Assembly: GCF_033954455.1 (NCBI RefSeq)
Contig: NZ_CP121473.1
Coordinates: 3,272,501-3,336,500, forward strand
Reading direction: 5' to 3'
Origin: Thiorhodovibrio litoralis
Lineage (GTDB): Bacteria; Pseudomonadota; Gammaproteobacteria; Chromatiales; Chromatiaceae
DNA length: 64,000 nt
Position numbers and translations under genes: made by a program. Positions 1-9,287 of the stretch are shown here, one piece after another. Under the pieces are notes generated by a model. It worked only from the letters and a program-made list of their open reading frames with translations. It was not told the DNA's origin and made no database searches. Each line of letters starts with the position of its first letter. Within the stretch, counting starts at the first letter, position 1.

Positions 1-1
1 C

Positions 2-868
2 AACAACCGTTTTGAAGACATCTCCTCCGCCGCCATTCAGCTCGGCGGCGTGCAGAAGGCCAACGCCCGCCCGGACAGCGATACCCGCACGGTGCGCAAC
101 AACCGCATCACCGACAATCAGATTCTCTATACCGGGCAGGACTATTTCGACGCCGCAGGCATTTTCGTGGGCTTTTCGACAGAGACCCTGATCGCCCACA
201 ACAGTATCAGTCATGTGCCATGGTCCGGCATCGCGCTCGGATGGGGCTGGGGGTTACTCGATCCAGGGTCCTATCCTGGCGTGTCCAATGCCTGTTCGGG
301 TGACTGGGGCCAATACGACACTCCGACCATCAACAGCCGCAACCGGATTATCTTCAATCGCATCGAAAACTTTCTCGAAAAGCTCTGGGATGGCGGAGCG
401 ATATACACCCTTGGCCAGCAAGGCACCAGCCTCGACAACGGCCTGATGCTGGTTGGCAATGTCGCTAGCAACAAGCGACCTGAGGCCGGCTCCAACATCT
501 TCTACACCGATGGCGGCAGTCGCTATGTCCAATTGCTGTTCAACGCGGAATTCGACAACTCAACAGGCTCTGTCGATTTTGGTTCGGGCGGTGCGCTGAC
601 CCAGCTCCTGCCCAACGCCACTCAGGAAATTCTCGGACTAATCAGTCTCGCTGACTTTCCCTATGGGGGGTCCATCGGCGGCTGCCGCACCTATGGCGAC
701 AACCTTTACCGGCAGAATTACCTCGCCAGTCTCTCGTTTTTCGACATCTGCCCCTTCACTGAGGCCGGAATCACTTATCCGACCAATCTCCAATTTGAGG
801 ACAACACGATCATCGAATTCCGCGAACAGGTGCCGCGGCGGATTCTCGACAAAGCCGGGCCGAGGTGA
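2..868 (+). CDS. right-handed parallel beta-helix protein, C-terminal part
   Basis: The frame is open from the window edge, so the start lies outside and only the last 288 residues are visible. The protein has repeated short Asn-rich turns (NNRF, RNNRIT, HNSIS, RNRIIFNRI), each followed by hydrophobic strands, which is the look of a right-handed parallel beta-helix. The segment GGAIYTLGQQGTS resembles beta-helix glycan-active enzymes, but no catalytic residues can be assigned. It is probably an exported polysaccharide-active or surface protein; this is inference, since the signal peptide would be outside the window. A GC-rich hairpin follows the stop codon. The next gene is convergent. Confidence 0.7.
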   Translation, partial: NNRFEDISSAAIQLGGVQKANARPDSDTRTVRNNRITDNQILYTGQDYFDAAGIFVGFSTETLIAHNSISHVPWSGIALGWGWGLLDPGSYPGVSNACSGDWGQYDTPTINSRNRIIFNRIENFLEKLWDGGAIYTLGQQGTSLDNGLMLVGNVASNKRPEAGSNIFYTDGGSRYVQLLFNAEFDNSTGSVDFGSGGALTQLLPNATQEILGLISLADFPYGGSIGGCRTYGDNLYRQNYLASLSFFDICPFTEAGITYPTNLQFEDNTIIEFREQVPRRILDKAGPR

Positions 869-872
869 TTCA

Positions 873-890
873 GCCGCGTTATATCGCGGC
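873..890 (+). terminator. possible hairpin terminator after beta-helix gene
   Basis: A perfect 6-bp GC stem (GCCGCG/CGCGGC) with loop TTATAT begins 4 bases after the stop codon. No T-run follows on either strand, so it may only be a 3'-end stabilising hairpin between two convergent genes. Confidence 0.3.
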
Positions 891-993
891 GGAAAACACC
901 GAAACATGCGGTACACATCAAAATCGGATCACCCGAGGACAACCCCATGCATCCTGCTCTTGAGCTAATGAGGCGCCCATGAGCGTCAGCAAT

Positions 994-3900
994 TTAAGCC
1001 GGCTTGCCCTCATCCATGGACCTTCCGCCAAAGCGCTGCAGCCAGTGCGCCATTCGCCCAGCAATCTGCTCGCCCAGCACCAGCAGACATGGCGTCAAAA
1101 TGAGCGTGAGCAGTGTCGCGATGCTCAGCCCGCCCACGATGGCGCTGGCCAACTGCGTCCACCATTGCGTTGATGGAGCGCCGAAACGGATGCTGCGGCC
1201 GATCAGGTCGATGTTCATTGCCAGCACCATGGGCATCAGCCCAAGCACCGTGGTGAGCGCGGTCAGGAATACCGGTCGCAAGCGACGGCGGCCGGTTTCC
1301 AGTGCAGTCGCGACCGGGTCCGGATACTCCCGGCGCAGGCGATTGTAGGTATCGATGAGTACGATATTGTTGTTGACCACAATACCGGCGAGCGAGATCA
1401 AGCCGAGGCCAACCATCACGATGCCGAAGGGCTGGCCGGTGACCAGCAATCCCAGCAGCACGCCGGCAGTCGAGAACACAATGGCCGAGAGCACCAGCAG
1501 CGCCTGATACAGGCTGTTGAACTGGGTGACCAGGATCAGCGCCATCAAGAAAATGGCGCTGATAAATGCCTGGCTCAGGAAGGTCGCGGCCTCGCGCTGA
1601 TCGGCATCCTCGCCCTTGAAGCGAATCTCCACCCCAGCAGGCAACTCGGCCGCATCCAACGCATCGCGCAGCCGCTTGAGCTCGCTGTCGGCCAAGCGAT
1701 CAGCGGCGACGTCGGCCTGAATGGTGACGGCGCGGCGCCCGCCGACCCGGTGTAGAGTGCCGACCTTGGGCGCCGGTGTCAGGGTAACGAAATTGCCGAT
1801 GGGCACCATGCCGCCCGCGGTCGGGACTGTTAGCGTCTTGAGCTGATCGAGATGGCGGTCAGCTGCCGGAAAGCGCACCCGAATGTCGACCTCGTCGTCA
1901 CTGTCATCCGGGCGATACTCTGACAGCAGAATGCCCTGAGTGAGCATCTGCACCGCATTGCCGAGCAGGGCGACATTGGCGCCATAGCGGGCGGCGCGCT
2001 CGCGGTCGACCTCCAGCCGCCATTCGATGCCCGGCAGCGGGCGGTCGTCCTGAACATCGGCGAAGCCGCCGAGACTGTCCATGACATCGCGCACCTGCGC
2101 AACGGTCGCATCAATCAGCGCCGTGTCGCGCGCGCTGAGCTCGATCTGGATCGGCTTACCCTCCGAAGGACCGCCCTCGGCTTTGCGGGTCTCGATCAGA
2201 ATGCCGGGAATGTCATCCGTGCGCTCACGGATGTCGGCGAGAATGTCTTCCGCCGGACGGCGGCGAAACCAGTCGATGAATTCGAGCTGAATGGTGCCGA
2301 TCACATCCTCGGCCGTCTGGCTCATCCCACTGTTGTTGTTGTGATATGAACGCGCGTAAATGGCCTTGAGCTCCGGCATGTCGAGAACACGCTGCTCGAC
2401 CTGTTGCAAAAACAGGTCCTTTTCCTGAATCGACAGATCACCGCGTGCATGAACCTGCACCAGCGCGAATTCAGGCTCCACCTCGGGGAAGAATTCCACA
2501 CCTTTGCCCAACTGAGAATACGCCAGGTAGGAGCCGATGAGCGCCAGCACAGCGACGGCCAGGGTCTTGCCCGGATGGTGCAGCAGCCGCTCGAGCAGGG
2601 CCAGATAGACCCGCAGGCCAGAATTGTCCGGGTTCTGGGATAAGGGCCGGGAGGTGGGTGAATCGGCTTGCCGCTCTTCAAGCTCTTCCCTCGCCTCGCC
2701 CTCCTCTCGCTCATCGCCCCTCGCCTCCCTTCCCTTGCCCCCACTCAGCGCCCAGCCGAGCACCGGCAGAAAAATCAGTGCCATTGCGAGCGATGCCGAG
2801 AGCGCGATCAGTACAGTGATCGGCAGGTATTTCATGAACTCACCGACAATCCCGGGCCAGAACAGCAGCGGAAAGAAGACCGCCAAGGTGGTCAGCGTCG
2901 ATGCGGCTACCGGCCAGGCCATGCGCTTGGCTGCGCCGGCAAAGGCATCCCGCGGCGACTGCCCTTGCCCCAGACGGCGATCGGCCAGCTCAGTGACCAC
3001 GATAGCGCCGTCGACCAGCATACCGACCACCAGGATCAGGCTGAACAGCACCACGATGTTGATGGTATAGCCCATGCTCTGCAGGACCAGCATGGTCGCC
3101 AGAAAAGAGGCCGGGATGGCCATGCCGACCAGCAGCGCGGAGCGCGGACCGAGAGCGGCGATGATGACGATCATCACCAGCAGGATGGCCGAGAGCACGT
3201 TGTTCTGCAGATCGCCCAGCATTTCGCGGATGCGATCGGACTTATCCTGCATGAAGGCAACCTGTAGTGTTGGCGGCCAGTGCGCACGCTCTTCGGCAAC
3301 AATGGCGCGCGCGGCAGCGATTGTCTCGATGATGTTGGCGCCGACGCGCTTTTTGACTTCTAGCGTGACCGCTGGCTGTCCACCCACCCGAGCGAAACCC
3401 TGCGGATCTTTGAAACCGCGTCGGATCTCGGCCACATCGCTGAAGTTCACCACCCGATCGTCCGCGGCCTTAACCGGCATCGCCAGCATGTCGGTGAGGT
3501 CTTCGATCACCCCCGGCACCTTGAGCACCAGCCGCCCAGCACCGGTCTCGACCGCACCGGCCGCCACCAGACGGTTGTTGCTGCTGATCAGGTCGAACAG
3601 CTCGGCGTAACTAACGCCATAGGTCTGCATCACCGCCGGGTCGACAAGAATCTCCATCAGCGCATCGCGATCACCGCCGATGTCAACCTCCAGCACCCCG
3701 GTCAGGGCTTCGATGCGGTCTTTCAGATCGCGCGCGATCTGCACCAGCCCGCGCTCGGGCAGTGGTCCGGACAGGGCGATGGTCAGCACCGGAAAGAGCG
3801 CGACATTGACCTCATGCACTGTTGGCTCATCGCTTGATGCCGGCAGCTCCGCCTTGGCGAGATCAACCCGCTCGCGCACGTCGGCGAGCGCCTTGCGGCT

Positions 3901-4203
3901 GTCGAAGCCGGCGGTGAACTCGAGCTGCACCGAGGCAGAACCTTCCCGGGCGGTGCTGGTCATCTCCTTGATTCCCTCGATGCTCTGCAGCTCCTTTTCC
4001 ATCGGGCGCACCAGCAGGCGCTCGGCATCCTCAGGCGCGATGCCCTCATGCGTCATGGAGACATAGATAATGGGCACAGTGACATCGGGCTCGGCCTCCT
4101 TGGGGATGCTTTGATACGCACCCGCGCCCGCAATCAGAATGAACACCAGCGCAAGCAGCACCGTGCGGCTGCGGGAAAAGGCCAGCTCAATCAGCGTATT
4201 CAT
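994..4203 (-). CDS. RND efflux permease (AcrB/MexB-like)
   Basis: An inner-membrane proton-driven multidrug or toxic-compound exporter of the RND superfamily, 1069 residues, the usual length. It has an N-terminal membrane helix (about 13-31), a periplasmic domain, helices 2-6 (about 335-485) with the proton-relay segment GMLVDGAIVVTE at 394-405, a second periplasmic half, and a final helix block. It overlaps the upstream adaptor gene by 4 bases (ATGA), so the two are co-translated. No outer-membrane TolC-type gene is beside it; the pump probably uses one encoded elsewhere. Residues about 488-528, in the cytoplasmic loop between helices 6 and 7, form an unusually long Arg/Glu-rich insert. The exact substrate cannot be told from sequence. 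Confidence 0.93.
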   Translation of the reverse strand: MNTLIELAFSRSRTVLLALVFILIAGAGAYQSIPKEAEPDVTVPIIYVSMTHEGIAPEDAERLLVRPMEKELQSIEGIKEMTSTAREGSASVQLEFTAGFDSRKALADVRERVDLAKAELPASSDEPTVHEVNVALFPVLTIALSGPLPERGLVQIARDLKDRIEALTGVLEVDIGGDRDALMEILVDPAVMQTYGVSYAELFDLISSNNRLVAAGAVETGAGRLVLKVPGVIEDLTDMLAMPVKAADDRVVNFSDVAEIRRGFKDPQGFARVGGQPAVTLEVKKRVGANIIETIAAARAIVAEERAHWPPTLQVAFMQDKSDRIREMLGDLQNNVLSAILLVMIVIIAALGPRSALLVGMAIPASFLATMLVLQSMGYTINIVVLFSLILVVGMLVDGAIVVTELADRRLGQGQSPRDAFAGAAKRMAWPVAASTLTTLAVFFPLLFWPGIVGEFMKYLPITVLIALSASLAMALIFLPVLGWALSGGKGREARGDEREEGEAREELEERQADSPTSRPLSQNPDNSGLRVYLALLERLLHHPGKTLAVAVLALIGSYLAYSQLGKGVEFFPEVEPEFALVQVHARGDLSIQEKDLFLQQVEQRVLDMPELKAIYARSYHNNNSGMSQTAEDVIGTIQLEFIDWFRRRPAEDILADIRERTDDIPGILIETRKAEGGPSEGKPIQIELSARDTALIDATVAQVRDVMDSLGGFADVQDDRPLPGIEWRLEVDRERAARYGANVALLGNAVQMLTQGILLSEYRPDDSDDEVDIRVRFPAADRHLDQLKTLTVPTAGGMVPIGNFVTLTPAPKVGTLHRVGGRRAVTIQADVAADRLADSELKRLRDALDAAELPAGVEIRFKGEDADQREAATFLSQAFISAIFLMALILVTQFNSLYQALLVLSAIVFSTAGVLLGLLVTGQPFGIVMVGLGLISLAGIVVNNNIVLIDTYNRLRREYPDPVATALETGRRRLRPVFLTALTTVLGLMPMVLAMNIDLIGRSIRFGAPSTQWWTQLASAIVGGLSIATLLTLILTPCLLVLGEQIAGRMAHWLQRFGGRSMDEGKPA

Positions 4204-5321
4204 GAGCCATCACTCGCCGCGACCGGCGCGACCACTTCGCCCTCGCTGACGAAGCCCTGACCGCGGGTGATGATGCGCGCCGAATCCGGCAAGCCGGCGA
4301 CCCACACACCATCAAGCTCGGTGCGCAACAGCCTGACCAGGACAAAATGCACCCGGTCCTGCGCATCGAGGGTGCGCACGCCGATCTCGCCTTGATCGTT
4401 TAAGGTCAGGGCCGCCGGGGAGAGGAAATGACCGCTGGCCTCACCGGTGCGGATGCGCAGCTCGACACTGACACCACCGGCCAGGCGGCGGTCCGGATTC
4501 GGCACCTCGGCCTCGACCCGAAAGCTGCGCGTTTGCGCATCGGCAACGCGCGAAATGTAACTCAGCAGCCCCTGAGTCTCCTGGCCATCAAGCAGCTCGA
4601 CCTGCACTGGCGCGCCGGGCTCGAGCGCGCCGGCGCGCTGCTGCGGCACCTGTGCAGTGGCTTTGAGGCGAGCATTGTCGACCAACTCCAGAATGGCGTC
4701 GCCACGCTGCAACAGACTGCCGATTTCCACCTCGCGACTTTGCACGACCCCGGCGAAGGGCGCGCGAATGGACAAGCGCTCGATCTCCAGACGCAGCCGC
4801 TCAAGCTCGGCCTGTGCCGTGGCCAGACCAGCTTGGGCGTTCTTGATCTGGGTGCGTGCCTGCATGCCCTGCTGGCCCAGCGTCTCGGACGCCGACAGCT
4901 CCAGCGCGCGCGCGGCCACCTCGGCCTCAGCGCGGGCGAGTTGGGCCGGCCGGTCGTCCTCAGCCAGCTCAACCAGCAGGGTCCCAGCCTCGACCCAGGC
5001 GCCCTTCTCCACCGGCAGCGCGACCACCCGCCCCTCGGCCTCCGCGCGCAGGGTCACCCGGCGCCAGGGCTCGAGCTGGCCCTGAACCACCACCTCTTTG
5101 GGGATCGTCTGGGCCAGGCTGTCGGTGACCTGCACCCGCATGCGCTTGGGCGTCGGCGCGGTTGACTGCTCGCCGGCGGCCTGGTTGGCAGTGACTGACT
5201 CGCGCTCAGGCGAGGCGCTGCCAACCAGGCCGCCGGAGAGCATCCACAGGGTCACCGCCACTGCCAGAGCGAGCGACAGCACAAGCGGTCGCTTGAGCAC
5301 CGAGATGATCCGACCTAGCAT
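4200..5321 (-). CDS. RND periplasmic adaptor (HlyD/MFP family)
   Basis: Membrane-fusion subunit linking the RND permease to an outer-membrane channel, 373 residues. An N-terminal hydrophobic anchor (about 13-33) is followed by a Pro/Ala-poor linker, then a biotinyl-lipoyl-like half (GRVVALPVEKGAWVEAGT), a short alpha-hairpin rich in Ala/Gln/Glu (about 130-185), the second lipoyl half (RAPFAGVVQSREVEIGS) and beta-barrel regions. It sits between the TetR regulator (7-base overlap) and the permease (4-base overlap), giving a three-gene operon read on the minus strand. The ATG start is fixed by the anchor segment. Family membership is clear; the exported compound is unknown. Confidence 0.92.
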   Translation of the reverse strand: MLGRIISVLKRPLVLSLALAVAVTLWMLSGGLVGSASPERESVTANQAAGEQSTAPTPKRMRVQVTDSLAQTIPKEVVVQGQLEPWRRVTLRAEAEGRVVALPVEKGAWVEAGTLLVELAEDDRPAQLARAEAEVAARALELSASETLGQQGMQARTQIKNAQAGLATAQAELERLRLEIERLSIRAPFAGVVQSREVEIGSLLQRGDAILELVDNARLKATAQVPQQRAGALEPGAPVQVELLDGQETQGLLSYISRVADAQTRSFRVEAEVPNPDRRLAGGVSVELRIRTGEASGHFLSPAALTLNDQGEIGVRTLDAQDRVHFVLVRLLRTELDGVWVAGLPDSARIITRGQGFVSEGEVVAPVAASDGS

Positions 5322-6052
5322 TGGCTGCTCCCGTTGGAGCCTTGCTCCACGGCATCGCCCTGATCGATTCTCTTACCCTGGTTGTTTTGCTGGCCCTGCT
5401 CGTTTCGCTGGCCCGCCGGCGCGGCCGATGCTTGTCCAACCAGCGCGCAGACGACAAATTCGCTCACGGCTTCGGCAACTGACTCCTCATCACCGAGCAG
5501 ACACCAGTCAGCGCCAGCCCAAATCATCGACACCGCACCCCTGAAAGCGGCGCCGATGCCCAGCATCAGCCGCGCCGGTGATCGCGGCGCGATCAGCCCC
5601 TGCTCGATGCCGGCAGTCAGGATCGGCTCCACCCAGTCCTGAAATGCCTGATCGAGCAGCAGCAAATCCTCCCGCCAGCGGGGGTCGGCACGCTCCTTGA
5701 AGTCGCAGCGCTCGCAATACTCGACGACGTAACGATAAGCCTTGTGCTCAATGTGATAGCGCAGCGCACGTTCCATTGACAAGCGAATCTGGTCTGTCGG
5801 CGACCCCTGCGGAATTTGCGCGCGCAACAACTCGAGCAGGCCACGATAGAAATCCACCATCAAACGAAAGAGCAGCTCGTCCTTGCTCGCGAAGTGCATA
5901 TAAACAGTGCCCTTCCCCACCTCCGCACGCTCGGCGATCTGACTGACGCTCACCGCCTCCCATGCAGGCGTCGAGCAAAGCTCGAGTGCCGCGGCCAGGA
6001 TATCCCGCTCGCGCCGATTGAACTGGCGTTGTTTGCGCTCGATGGTTGGCAT
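5315..6052 (-). CDS. TetR/AcrR-family repressor of the RND operon
   Basis: 245 residues from the ATG; an in-frame TTG nine bases upstream, with AGGA a few bases before it, is an alternative start. The N-terminus has the TetR helix-turn-helix (VSVSQIAERAEVGKGTVYMH, followed by FASKDEL). The rest is a variable ligand domain. It is first in the operon with the adaptor and permease and lies just below two TGAC-N-GTCA operator-like sites, so it very likely represses its own operon. The last residues before the Ser/Asn/Gly end form four copies of a six-residue Gln-Gly repeat (RNEQGQ, QNNQGK, RIDQGD, AVEQGS), encoded by an 18-bp tandem repeat; such a tail is not part of the family fold. Confidence 0.9.
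   Translation of the reverse strand: MPTIERKQRQFNRRERDILAAALELCSTPAWEAVSVSQIAERAEVGKGTVYMHFASKDELLFRLMVDFYRGLLELLRAQIPQGSPTDQIRLSMERALRYHIEHKAYRYVVEYCERCDFKERADPRWREDLLLLDQAFQDWVEPILTAGIEQGLIAPRSPARLMLGIGAAFRGAVSMIWAGADWCLLGDEESVAEAVSEFVVCALVGQASAAPAGQRNEQGQQNNQGKRIDQGDAVEQGSNGSSQC
5340..5411. repeat. 18-bp tandem repeat, four copies, in tetR 3' end
   Basis: Four consecutive degenerate 18-bp units start at 5340, 5358, 5376 and 5394; the last two are closest to each other (CCCTGNTNGTTTNGCTGG). They are in frame and encode the six-residue Gln-Gly repeats at the end of the TetR protein. Confidence 0.75.
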
Positions 6053-6075
6053 TTGGGCCAAGCGTTCCTAAAAAT

Positions 6076-6108
6076 GTGACTAGCGGTCATTTTATGACTG
6101 CTGGTCAT
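6076..6108. promoter_or_regulatory. two operator-like inverted repeats upstream of tetR-RND operon
   Basis: Two near-identical 15-bp imperfect palindromes occur: 6076-6090 reads GTGAC-TAGCG-GTCAT and 6094-6108 reads ATGAC-TGCTG-GTCAT. Their centres are 18 bp apart, close to two helical turns, and the first ends about 15 bp from the tetR start region. This arrangement is typical of TetR-family operators; binding by the adjacent repressor is inferred. Confidence 0.6.
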
Positions 6109-6198
6109 AATGACGCAAGCGCGCATGTTCACCGACATGATGGGCTTTCACCGCCCTGCGATGTGCCCGATGAACCTTAGGAACCCTGCGGGCTCCGC

Positions 6199-6852
6199 CT
6201 AGAAGGCAACCGAATCTCTTGGGGAAACATAAAGCCCGGTTGCATGAATGATGGCCAGCACGGCATCGGGCAGCAGATAGCGCGGGCTCTGCCCCTGGGC
6301 CAGGGCAGCGCGGATGGCGGTCGCAGAAATGGCGAGCTGGGTGACATCCTGATAAAGAATGACGCCACCGGGCGACTGGCGCAGCTGCGCGGGCTCCGGA
6401 CTCTGGTGGCTAGAGAGCATGGTGCGAAGGCGCAAATCGCTCGGCGCATTCGCATCGGGGCGACGCATCACGATCAGATGGGAAAGCTTTAGAATCTCAT
6501 CCGGGCGATACCAGTCGGCGAAACTCTCGAAGGCATCACCGCCGACCAGCAGGCACAGGGGCCGGTCTGAACCGAGCTCGGCACGCAGGGAGATGAGGGT
6601 GTCGAGCGTGCGCGAGGGACCTTCACGCGCGAGTTCGCGCCGATCAATCACGAAACCCGGTTGGTCGGCGACGGCCGCTTCGAGCAAGCGCAGGCGCAAT
6701 TCCCCCCAAGCCACCGGCTGCGCGCGATGCACGGCCTGATTTAGCGGGATCAGCCGCAGCTCATCAAGTGCAAGTGCCTGAAACACCTCGAGCGCCGGGC
6801 GCAGATGGCCGAAGTGGACCGGGTCGAAGGTGCCGCCGAAGATGCCGATCAT
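6199..6852 (-). CDS. nadD: nicotinate-nucleotide adenylyltransferase
   Basis: Converts nicotinate mononucleotide and ATP to deamido-NAD in NAD synthesis; cytoplasmic. 217 residues, standard length. The nucleotidyltransferase signature GGTFDPVHFGHL is at 6-17, and the C-terminal ISATAIR segment matches the family's second ATP-binding motif. It is the last gene of the leuS-lptE-holA-proA-nadD run. In many gammaproteobacteria rsfS and rlmH follow nadD; here a TetR-RND operon follows instead. No clear Shine-Dalgarno is seen before the ATG, so translation may depend on read-through from proA, 51 bases upstream. Confidence 0.95.
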   Translation of the reverse strand: MIGIFGGTFDPVHFGHLRPALEVFQALALDELRLIPLNQAVHRAQPVAWGELRLRLLEAAVADQPGFVIDRRELAREGPSRTLDTLISLRAELGSDRPLCLLVGGDAFESFADWYRPDEILKLSHLIVMRRPDANAPSDLRLRTMLSSHQSPEPAQLRQSPGGVILYQDVTQLAISATAIRAALAQGQSPRYLLPDAVLAIIHATGLYVSPRDSVAF

Positions 6853-6903
6853 GAAGAAGCAATGCGTGATGAGGAGCGAGAAAAATGCATTCCTCCGTTG
6901 CCG

Positions 6904-8178
6904 TTAGGTGCGAATCTGCCCGTCGCCGAGCACGATGAACTTCTGGCTAGTCAGCCCCTCCAGGCCAACCGGGCCGCGGGCGTGAAATTTGTCGGTGCTG
7001 ATGCCGATCTCGGCGCCTAATCCGTACTCGAAGCCATCAGCGAAGCGGGTGGAGGCATTGACCATGACCGAGCTGGAATCAACCTCGCGCAGAAAGCGGC
7101 GGGCGCGGCTGTAGTCTTCGGTCACGATGGTGTCGGTGTGGTGAGAGCCGTGGCGCTCGATATGATCAATCGCCGCATCCATGTCGGCGACTACGCGAAT
7201 CGACAGGATGGGCGCGAGGTATTCGGTGTCCCAGTCTTCCTCGCTGGCGGCTTTGGCGTTTGGGATCAGGCGGCAGCTTTCGGCACAGCCGCGCAACTCG
7301 ACGCCCTTTTCCGTCATTTCCACACCCAGTTTTGGCAGGATGGCCTCGGCGACCCCTTCGGCAACCAGCAGGGTTTCCAGGGTGTTGCAGGTCCCATAGC
7401 GCTGGGTTTTGGCATTCATCGCAATCGCAAAGGCCTTGTCGAGATCGGCCTTGTCGTCGATATAGACATGGCAGATGCCATCGAGGTGCTTGATCACCGG
7501 CATGCGCGCCTCGCGACTGATGCGCTCGATCAAGCCCTTGCCGCCGCGCGGGATGATGACATCGACGTATTCCGGCCGGCTCAGCATGGCGCCGACGGCA
7601 GCGCGGTCGGTGGTGGCAATGACCTGCACGGCATTGAGCGGCAAGCCGGCCTGCTCCAGCCCCGAGCGAATGCAGGCGGCGATGGCCTGATTGGAATGGA
7701 AGGCCTCGGAGCCGCCGCGCAACAGGCTAGCGTTGCCGGATTTGAGGCACAGGGCAGCGGCATCGGCAGTCACATTGGGGCGGGACTCGTAGATGATGCC
7801 GACCACGCCAAGCGGCACCCGCATGCGCCCGACCTGAATGCCGGAGGGGCGATAGTTGAGATCGGTGATGGCGCCGACCGGATCGGGCAAGGCGGCGATC
7901 TGCTGCAGGCCTTCGATCATGGCGTCGATGCGGCCCTTGGTCAGTTCGAGGCGGTCGAGCAGCGCCGCGTCCAGTCCCTTGGCGGCACCAGCGTCCAGAT
8001 CCGCGCGATTGGCCTCGGCGAGCCGCTCGCGTGCGTGATCGAGTTCTGAGGCCATGGCCAGCAAGGCCTGGTTTTTTTGCTCGGTGGTCGCCCGCGCCAG
8101 GCTGCGCGCCGCCGCGCGCGCAGCGGCGCCGACCTGATCGATGTAAGCCTGAATGTCCTGGATGTTTGAGTCCTGCAT
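6904..8178 (-). CDS. proA: gamma-glutamyl phosphate reductase
   Basis: Second step of proline synthesis: NADPH-dependent reduction of gamma-glutamyl phosphate to glutamate semialdehyde. An aldehyde-dehydrogenase-fold enzyme; the catalytic Cys is in [12 protein letters not shown] and the NADP-binding region includes [21 protein letters not shown] chose the ATG at 8178 because GGAG lies nine bases before it and the 424-residue product matches the family; the longer frame to 8229 would add a 17-residue tail without a usable ribosome site. It lies between holA and nadD. The partner kinase proB is not in the window. Confidence 0.95.
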   Translation of the reverse strand: MQDSNIQDIQAYIDQVGAAARAAARSLARATTEQKNQALLAMASELDHARERLAEANRADLDAGAAKGLDAALLDRLELTKGRIDAMIEGLQQIAALPDPVGAITDLNYRPSGIQVGRMRVPLGVVGIIYESRPNVTADAAALCLKSGNASLLRGGSEAFHSNQAIAACIRSGLEQAGLPLNAVQVIATTDRAAVGAMLSRPEYVDVIIPRGGKGLIERISREARMPVIKHLDGICHVYIDDKADLDKAFAIAMNAKTQRYGTCNTLETLLVAEGVAEAILPKLGVEMTEKGVELRGCAESCRLIPNAKAASEEDWDTEYLAPILSIRVVADMDAAIDHIERHGSHHTDTIVTEDYSRARRFLREVDSSSVMVNASTRFADGFEYGLGAEIGISTDKFHARGPVGLEGLTSQKFIVLGDGQIRT

Positions 8179-8203
8179 CTGTGTTATCTCCGACATCTCC
8201 TGA

Positions 8204-8278
8204 TCGCTGGGCGAATTATCTCTGAGCAAATGATCTCTGGGCGCATGCTCTCTGGGCGCATGCTCTCTTGCTAACCGC
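8204..8278. repeat. 15-bp tandem repeat between holA and proA
   Basis: About five 15-bp units start at 8204, 8219, 8234, 8249 and 8264. The third and fourth are identical (TCTCTGGGCGCATGC); the outer ones are degenerate. The array begins upstream of the proA start and runs over the holA stop codon. Confidence 0.8.
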
Positions 8279-9287
8279 GTGCTCTCGCGCCCTGCGCGAG
8301 CCCGTCGGCGATGCGCGCGAGCATGGTCCAGGGGTCACCGTCGCCGCGGCCTTTGATGGCGAGGTCGACGGCGGCGCATTCGAGCAGCAGGCGCCACAGG
8401 TAGGGCACCGAGTATCGCTCCAGCGCCTTGAGCACGCCATCACGACGGCTGTCCCAGACTTGATGGGCCTGAAACGCCGCATTGACGTCCTGGCGCGTCC
8501 GTTTCGCGAAAGCGACCGCAGCGAGCATGCGCAGCTCGCGCGCCAGCACCCAGAGCACCAGGGGTTCGGCGGTGCCCTCCCCGGCCAGGCCGCGGACGAT
8601 GCGCTGCGTGCGGGCGCGGTCTCCGGCGAGTGCCGCTCCGGTCAGGTCGAACAAGTCATAGCGCGCACTGTTGCCCACGGCGGCGCGCATGGCTTCTGGG
8701 TCGATGGGACCCGGCTCGAGCAGCAACGCGAGCTTGCTGACTTCCTGATCAGCGGCGAGCAGATTGCCTTCGACCCGCTCGGCCAGCAGCGCAGCCAATT
8801 CTGGCGTGGGCACAAAGCCTTTGGCGCGCAAGCGTCGGTCAAGCCATTGCACCAAGGCCGGTCCTTGCAGGCGGCGCACTTCAAGTATCACACCGACTTT
8901 ATCCAGTGCCTGCGCCCATTTGGTCTTCAGATCTTTCCAGCCAAGCGCCGGTGCCTGGATCAGCAGCAGCACATCCTCGCCGGGCTTCTGGCAATAGGCG
9001 CGGATCGCATCGGCGCCCTCGCGGCCAAGCTTGTCATTGACTCGCAACTCGATCATGCGCCGATCGGCAAAGAGCGACAGATTACCCGCCTCGGCGGCCA
9101 GGGACGACCAGTCGAAATCCTTGGAGTGCTCTAGCACCTGCCGTTCGCTGAAACCCTGCTCACGCGCCTGGGCGCGAATCGCGTCAACAGTCTCCTTGAA
9201 CTGCAGAGGCTCTTCGCCGCAGACCAGATAAACGGGCGCCAATCCCTTGCGGAATTGGCCCTGGAGTTGGTCAGGGCGCAGCTTCAT
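8271..9287 (-). CDS. holA: DNA polymerase III delta subunit (clamp loader)
   Basis: Delta subunit of the replicative clamp loader, which opens the beta clamp. 338 residues, full length. The start [12 protein letters not shown] and the [19 protein letters not shown] segment are characteristic of HolA, with Gly/Glu replacing the Walker A lysine region as usual for delta. The AAA-like N-terminal half is followed by the helical collar domain. The ATG overlaps the lptE stop by 4 bases. It ends inside the 15-bp tandem array. Confidence 0.95.
   Translation of the reverse strand: MKLRPDQLQGQFRKGLAPVYLVCGEEPLQFKETVDAIRAQAREQGFSERQVLEHSKDFDWSSLAAEAGNLSLFADRRMIELRVNDKLGREGADAIRAYCQKPGEDVLLLIQAPALGWKDLKTKWAQALDKVGVILEVRRLQGPALVQWLDRRLRAKGFVPTPELAALLAERVEGNLLAADQEVSKLALLLEPGPIDPEAMRAAVGNSARYDLFDLTGAALAGDRARTQRIVRGLAGEGTAEPLVLWVLARELRMLAAVAFAKRTRQDVNAAFQAHQVWDSRRDGVLKALERYSVPYLWRLLLECAAVDLAIKGRGDGDPWTMLARIADGLAQGARARG

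Noticed and set aside
7138-8049. 303-codon plus-strand frame
   Set aside because: Antisense to proA, which is full length with its catalytic Cys region.
8204-8278. Possible small CRISPR-like array
   Set aside because: Units are contiguous 15-bp tandem copies without spacers, so it is a simple tandem repeat.
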